Source: DASXUG01 sp964620425
Lineage (GTDB): Bacteria; Pseudomonadota; Gammaproteobacteria; Burkholderiales; Methylophilaceae
NCBI GenBank assembly: GCA_964620425.1
Contig: CAZUGV010000009.1
Span: 1 to 64,000, forward strand
Length of the DNA: 64,000 bases
Reading direction: 5' to 3'
Part shown: positions 61,103 to 64,000 of the stretch, piece after piece
Position numbering within the stretch: position 1 is the first letter of the stretch
Layout: each line of letters starts with the position of its first letter
Made by a program: the position numbers and the translations under genes
Notes under the pieces: model-generated
What the model was told of the DNA's origin: nothing
Database searches by the model: none
What the model saw: only the letters and a program-made list of their open reading frames with translations

Positions 61103-62185
61103 TTACTCAATGGCTAGCGCTTCAACTGCTCGATTAGGCGCTACCCACTGCAAACGCTTTTGCATGGCTGAGCTCACAAACACTTTACCTGCGGCATCAA
61201 TCACCAAGACATTTTGTATGCCCATCATCATTGCCGCTTTAGCACGTTCAGATTGAGGGGCGATAAAAATAGGCTTGGATGCGACATCAGACAACACACC
61301 CGCATGCTCACTCGGCGCAACTAATATGGTGACGGCCTGTGTGCCTTGCGCTGGATAGCCCGTGGCAGGGTTAATAATATGGCAATAACGCTGACCATTT
61401 AACTCAAAATAACGCTGATAATCGCCCGATGTGCCGATTGCCCAACCATCTGGCAAATCTAAGGATACAATAGGGCCAGCTTTACGCGGGTGCTGTATAC
61501 CCACACGCCAAGGTTTTTCACCATGTTGACCGATAGCGATAATATTGCCACCAATGTTGATTAAGGCATTTTTCACGCCTTGTTTACGCAGGTAACTCGC
61601 TGCCATATCAAGTGCATAACCCTTGGCGTAGCCGCCCAAATCTAACTTCACTGTAGGATTTTTGCTGTAAGCACTGTTCCCTGCAATAACAATATCCGTC
61701 ATTTGCGGGTTAGCGCTTACTAGTTTTTTAATCTGCTCTGGCTCAACTTTTACAGGGCTAAACTCATCCCGCTGAAACCCCCAAACGCCAATCAATTGAC
61801 CGATGGCAGGATTAAATGCACCTTGGGATTGTTGCGATAAACGCGTGGCATCTTGAAGAATATTGGCGAGTTCATCGCTGATTTGCACGGGCTGATTGCC
61901 CTTAGCAAACGCCTCATTCAGCGCATAAAGCTCACTGTCTTTTTGCCAAGCATGCAAGCGATTATGCAGGCTTTGAAAGTCTTGCAACACATGGTTAATC
62001 AGCTCACGCGCATGGGGTTCTGCTTCGCCATAAATGCTAATGTCAACCAAGGTGCCAAACACATAACTTTGGCTTTGCACCAAGGGTTCGCGCCCACAAC
62101 TATTCATAAAACTGAGGCTGACCAATCCTACAAGTACAAGGATTCGCGGAATAAGTGATTGAGCGAGATGAAGTGCAAGGCGCAC
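61103..62185 (-). CDS. apbE: FAD:protein FMN transferase ApbE
   Basis: Periplasmic enzyme that attaches FMN from FAD to Thr or Ser of target proteins such as Rnf and Nqr subunits. Seen: lipoprotein-like signal (LVLVGLVSLSFMNSC), SYVFGTLVDISIYGE, FNPAIGQLIGVWGF, VKLDLGGYAKGYALDMAA, NIGGNIIAIGQ, INPATGYPA and DVASKPIFI. I start at GTG 62185; the open frame extends to 62344, but most of that stretch lies in a MITE-like repeat and overlaps gshB. The lipobox is imperfect. It is the first of the ApbE-NusG_II-Gx set. Confidence 0.88.
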   Translation of the reverse strand: MRLALHLAQSLIPRILVLVGLVSLSFMNSCGREPLVQSQSYVFGTLVDISIYGEAEPHARELINHVLQDFQSLHNRLHAWQKDSELYALNEAFAKGNQPVQISDELANILQDATRLSQQSQGAFNPAIGQLIGVWGFQRDEFSPVKVEPEQIKKLVSANPQMTDIVIAGNSAYSKNPTVKLDLGGYAKGYALDMAASYLRKQGVKNALINIGGNIIAIGQHGEKPWRVGIQHPRKAGPIVSLDLPDGWAIGTSGDYQRYFELNGQRYCHIINPATGYPAQGTQAVTILVAPSEHAGVLSDVASKPIFIAPQSERAKAAMMMGIQNVLVIDAAGKVFVSSAMQKRLQWVAPNRAVEALAIE

Positions 62186-62281
62186 GGAACGCAGAAACCG
62201 AGATAGTATGTCTAATACAGCGAGGTTGCGAGTACCGCGCAACGAAGCAATTCGCTCGCGCAGACACTTATTCCGTGAATC
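62141..62281. repeat. MITE-like inverted-repeat element 2 at the apbE start
   Basis: Seventeen-base arms GATTCGCGGAATAAGTG (62141-62157) and the inverse of GATTCACGGAATAAGTG (62265-62281) differ at one base. Between them are AAGGCGCACGGAACGCAG and GTACCGCGCAACGAAGCAA, which resemble the inner words of the element at 40559-40662. It lies between gshB and apbE and provides the probable apbE start codon and signal-peptide beginning. Confidence 0.75.
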
Positions 62282-62289
62282 CGCAATGA

Positions 62290-63231
62290 TTATCCAGCGC
62301 ATTGTGCTTCTAAAGCATCCATAAAAACTTGCGCTGGGTTGCAATCGGTTTGTGCGGCAATTTCCACCATGCCAGTGGGGCTGGTGACGTTGATTTCCGT
62401 TAAGTGTTCGCCAATGACATCTAGCCCGACCAAAAACAAACCTTCGGCTTTAAGCGTTTTGCCTACAGTGAGCGCAATTTCACGATCGCGCGCTGTCAGT
62501 GGTTGTGCAACCCCTGTGCCACCCGCCGCCAAATTGCCGCGTGTTTCGCCTGCCATTGGGATACGGGCTAGCGCATACGGCAGCGGCTCGCCATCAATCA
62601 CAATCACACGCTTATCGCCTTGTTTAATCGCGGGCAAATAGCGTTGCGCCATAATGGTGCGCTGTTCAAAATCGGTAATTGTTTCAAGTATCACGCTGAT
62701 ATTGGGGTCTTGCAAGGTGAGGCGAAAAATACTGCTTCCGCCCATGCCATCCAATGGTTTAACCACAATATCGCCATGAGTGGCTAAAAATTCGCGGAGG
62801 CGTTGATGATTGCTAGTCACCAAAAACTCAGGCGCAAATTGCGGAAAACGCGCCACGGATAATTTTTCATTCCACCCGCGTATGGCGGTTGGGTTGTTCA
62901 ACACGTTTGCACCTTGGTTCGCCGCCAACTCCAGCAAATACGTGCTGTACAAATATTCGTTATCAAATGGCGGGTCTTTACGCATCAATACGGCATCAAA
63001 ATCAGCTGGATTGTGTTCGATGGATTCACCTAGGTTGTACCATTGAGCTCCATCCGCAAAAGTAAAAGTTTGCGCCACCACGCGTACTTTATCCTGACGT
63101 AAAAATAAATCACCTTGCATCGCAACAAACAAGGTATGACCGCGTTTTGCGGCCTCGCGCATGATAGCGACACTCGTATCTTTATAGCTTTTTAAGCTAT
63201 CGATTGGGTCTAGAATGAGTAAAATTTTCAT
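62290..63231 (-). CDS. gshB: Glutathione synthetase
   Basis: Ligates glycine to gamma-glutamylcysteine with ATP; ATP-grasp fold, 313 residues. Seen: ILLILDPIDSLKSYKDTSVAIMREAAKRG, VLMRKDPPFDNEYLYSTYLLELA, NNPTAIRGWNEKLS, VVKPLDGMGGSSIFRL, RYLPAIKQGDKRVIVIDGEP and ARIPMAGETRGNLAAGG plus DVIGEHLTEINVTSPTG. Follows gshA at 58 bases, so both glutathione steps are together; glutathione is also the partner for formaldehyde detoxification. Confidence 0.97.
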   Translation of the reverse strand: MKILLILDPIDSLKSYKDTSVAIMREAAKRGHTLFVAMQGDLFLRQDKVRVVAQTFTFADGAQWYNLGESIEHNPADFDAVLMRKDPPFDNEYLYSTYLLELAANQGANVLNNPTAIRGWNEKLSVARFPQFAPEFLVTSNHQRLREFLATHGDIVVKPLDGMGGSSIFRLTLQDPNISVILETITDFEQRTIMAQRYLPAIKQGDKRVIVIDGEPLPYALARIPMAGETRGNLAAGGTGVAQPLTARDREIALTVGKTLKAEGLFLVGLDVIGEHLTEINVTSPTGMVEIAAQTDCNPAQVFMDALEAQCAG

Positions 63232-63289
63232 GGCTATTGGCTTGGGCTTATTATCTTATTGGGTTTATTTACTTATTGGGCTTGTTATC

Positions 63290-64000
63290 TTATTGATCGG
63301 GGTCTTGTTCTTGCAACTCAATAGCGGCGGCTAATAATGCTAGCCGCGCCACCACGCCATAGGCATAAAAGCGGTTGGGCGCTGTATCTGGCGCATCCGC
63401 ACAATCTGGCAAGGTACAAGGGCGATCAAATGCCAATGGCACAAAGTGCATCCCTGGTGCATTCAGGTTTTCATCCACAGCGCGTCCAGTATGTACGCGG
63501 TAAAAACCGCCGACTACAAAGTGGTCTATCATATATACCACAGGCTCAGCCACGGCTTCATTGATGTTTTCAAAGGTATAAACACCCTCTTGAATAATCA
63601 CATCGTTGACTTGCAAGCCTTCTTTCACTACTGCCATTTTGTTGCGTTGCTTACGGTTTAAATCGCGTACGTCATCGGGGCTCTTGACTGTCATAATACC
63701 CATGCCATAAGTGCCAGCATCCGCTTTTACAATCACAAATGGCTCTTGTTCTACCCCATATTCTTGGTATTTACTTTTGATTTTGGCTAATAGCACTTCA
63801 ACCTTGCTAGCAAGCTCCTCTTCGCCCACTCGCGCATGAAAATCAATACCGCTTGCTGAATCAAAATATGGATTTATCAACCACTCATCAATCTCTAATA
63901 ACGCCGCAAAATCTTTTGCTACACGATTATAAGCAGCAAAATGTTGAGATTTACGGCGGGTTGCCCAGCCAGCATGCAGCGGTGGAATTAAAGATTGCTC
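63290..64000 (-). CDS. gshA: Glutamate--cysteine ligase (proteobacterial GshA type), partial
   Basis: The C-terminal about 236 residues; the frame stays open through the window end, so the N-terminus is outside. Seen: PPLHAGWATRRKSQHF, WLINPYFDSASGIDFH, EPFVIVKADAGTYGMGIMTV, YMIDHFVVGGFYRVHTG and NLNAPGMHFVPLAF, the signatures of the GshA family common in beta-proteobacteria. Makes gamma-glutamylcysteine, first step of glutathione synthesis. Directly upstream of gshB. A tandem CTTATTGGG-type short repeat lies in the gap between the genes (63240-63295). Confidence 0.93.
   Translation of the reverse strand, partial: EQSLIPPLHAGWATRRKSQHFAAYNRVAKDFAALLEIDEWLINPYFDSASGIDFHARVGEEELASKVEVLLAKIKSKYQEYGVEQEPFVIVKADAGTYGMGIMTVKSPDDVRDLNRKQRNKMAVVKEGLQVNDVIIQEGVYTFENINEAVAEPVVYMIDHFVVGGFYRVHTGRAVDENLNAPGMHFVPLAFDRPCTLPDCADAPDTAPNRFYAYGVVARLALLAAAIELQEQDPDQ

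Noticed and set aside
62141..62281. Integron attC site in the inverted-repeat element
   Set aside because: The arms lack the RYYYAAC/GTTRRRY simple-site ends and there is no integrase or cassette array.
1..64000. CRISPR arrays, rRNA or tRNA genes
   Set aside because: No regularly spaced identical repeats and no tRNA cloverleaf or rRNA sequence were recognised on reading both strands.

Overview
The window reads as a chromosomal segment of a low-to-moderate GC betaproteobacterium, most likely a methylotroph of the Methylophilaceae (Methylotenera-like). The reasons are a formaldehyde-activating-enzyme (Fae) family gene, the proteobacterial GshA/GshB glutathione pair, UbiC/UbiA, a bifunctional SpoT/Rel protein, and the rplM-rpsI-argC...erpA and minor-pilin/PilY1 gene orders that I associate with that family. 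The genus is an inference. I saw no rRNA, tRNA, CRISPR, phage or intact transposase gene.

Layout. 1-3.3 kb: a chemoreceptor lacking its signalling domain and a secreted alpha-carbonic-anhydrase-like protein whose zinc site is altered. 3.3-6.8 kb (minus): small protein, rdgB, rph, PP2C phosphatase and Ser/Thr kinase. 6.9-18 kb (plus): yicC, gmk, rpoZ, spoT/rel, recG, ubiC, ubiA, rplM-rpsI, argC, a coiled-coil membrane protein, bactofilin and erpA. 18-24 kb: gltA, anmK and an M23 peptidase (minus), then tyrS and a secreted unknown (plus). 24-25 kb: a DUF2237 gene flanked by two degenerate copies of a repeat. 25-36 kb: PAS-GGDEF cyclase, ettA, yaeQ, ycaO, an EamA-type exporter with an elaborate leader, ampD, a cation exchanger, an rRNA pseudouridine synthase, a YidB-like protein and uppP. 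36-47 kb: AsmA, mutY, a divergent Fae paralogue, ispH, purU, a tiny secreted peptide, lysA and its LptM-like lipoprotein. 48-60 kb: a type IV pilus minor-pilin cluster (pilE-fimT-pilV-pilW-pilX-pilY1) followed by a second pilY1 and a TonB-like gene. 60-64 kb (minus): Gx transporter, NusG-II protein, ApbE flavinyltransferase, gshB and partial gshA.

The most interesting signal is at 30581-30798. A good promoter drives a 28-codon ORF ending in CCGCFCA. Its Cys codons can base-pair with a downstream segment that otherwise forms a perfect 9-bp hairpin, and further exclusive pairings cover or free the ribosome binding site of an EamA-family exporter. Because EamA (YdeD) of E. coli exports cysteine and O-acetylserine, this looks like a cysteine-sensing translational switch for an exporter. 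Other points are the alpha-CA with two of three zinc His replaced by Gln, the Fae paralogue without the catalytic His, two related inverted-repeat (MITE-like) elements, one of which carries the probable start of apbE, and a nested palindrome at the purU promoter.
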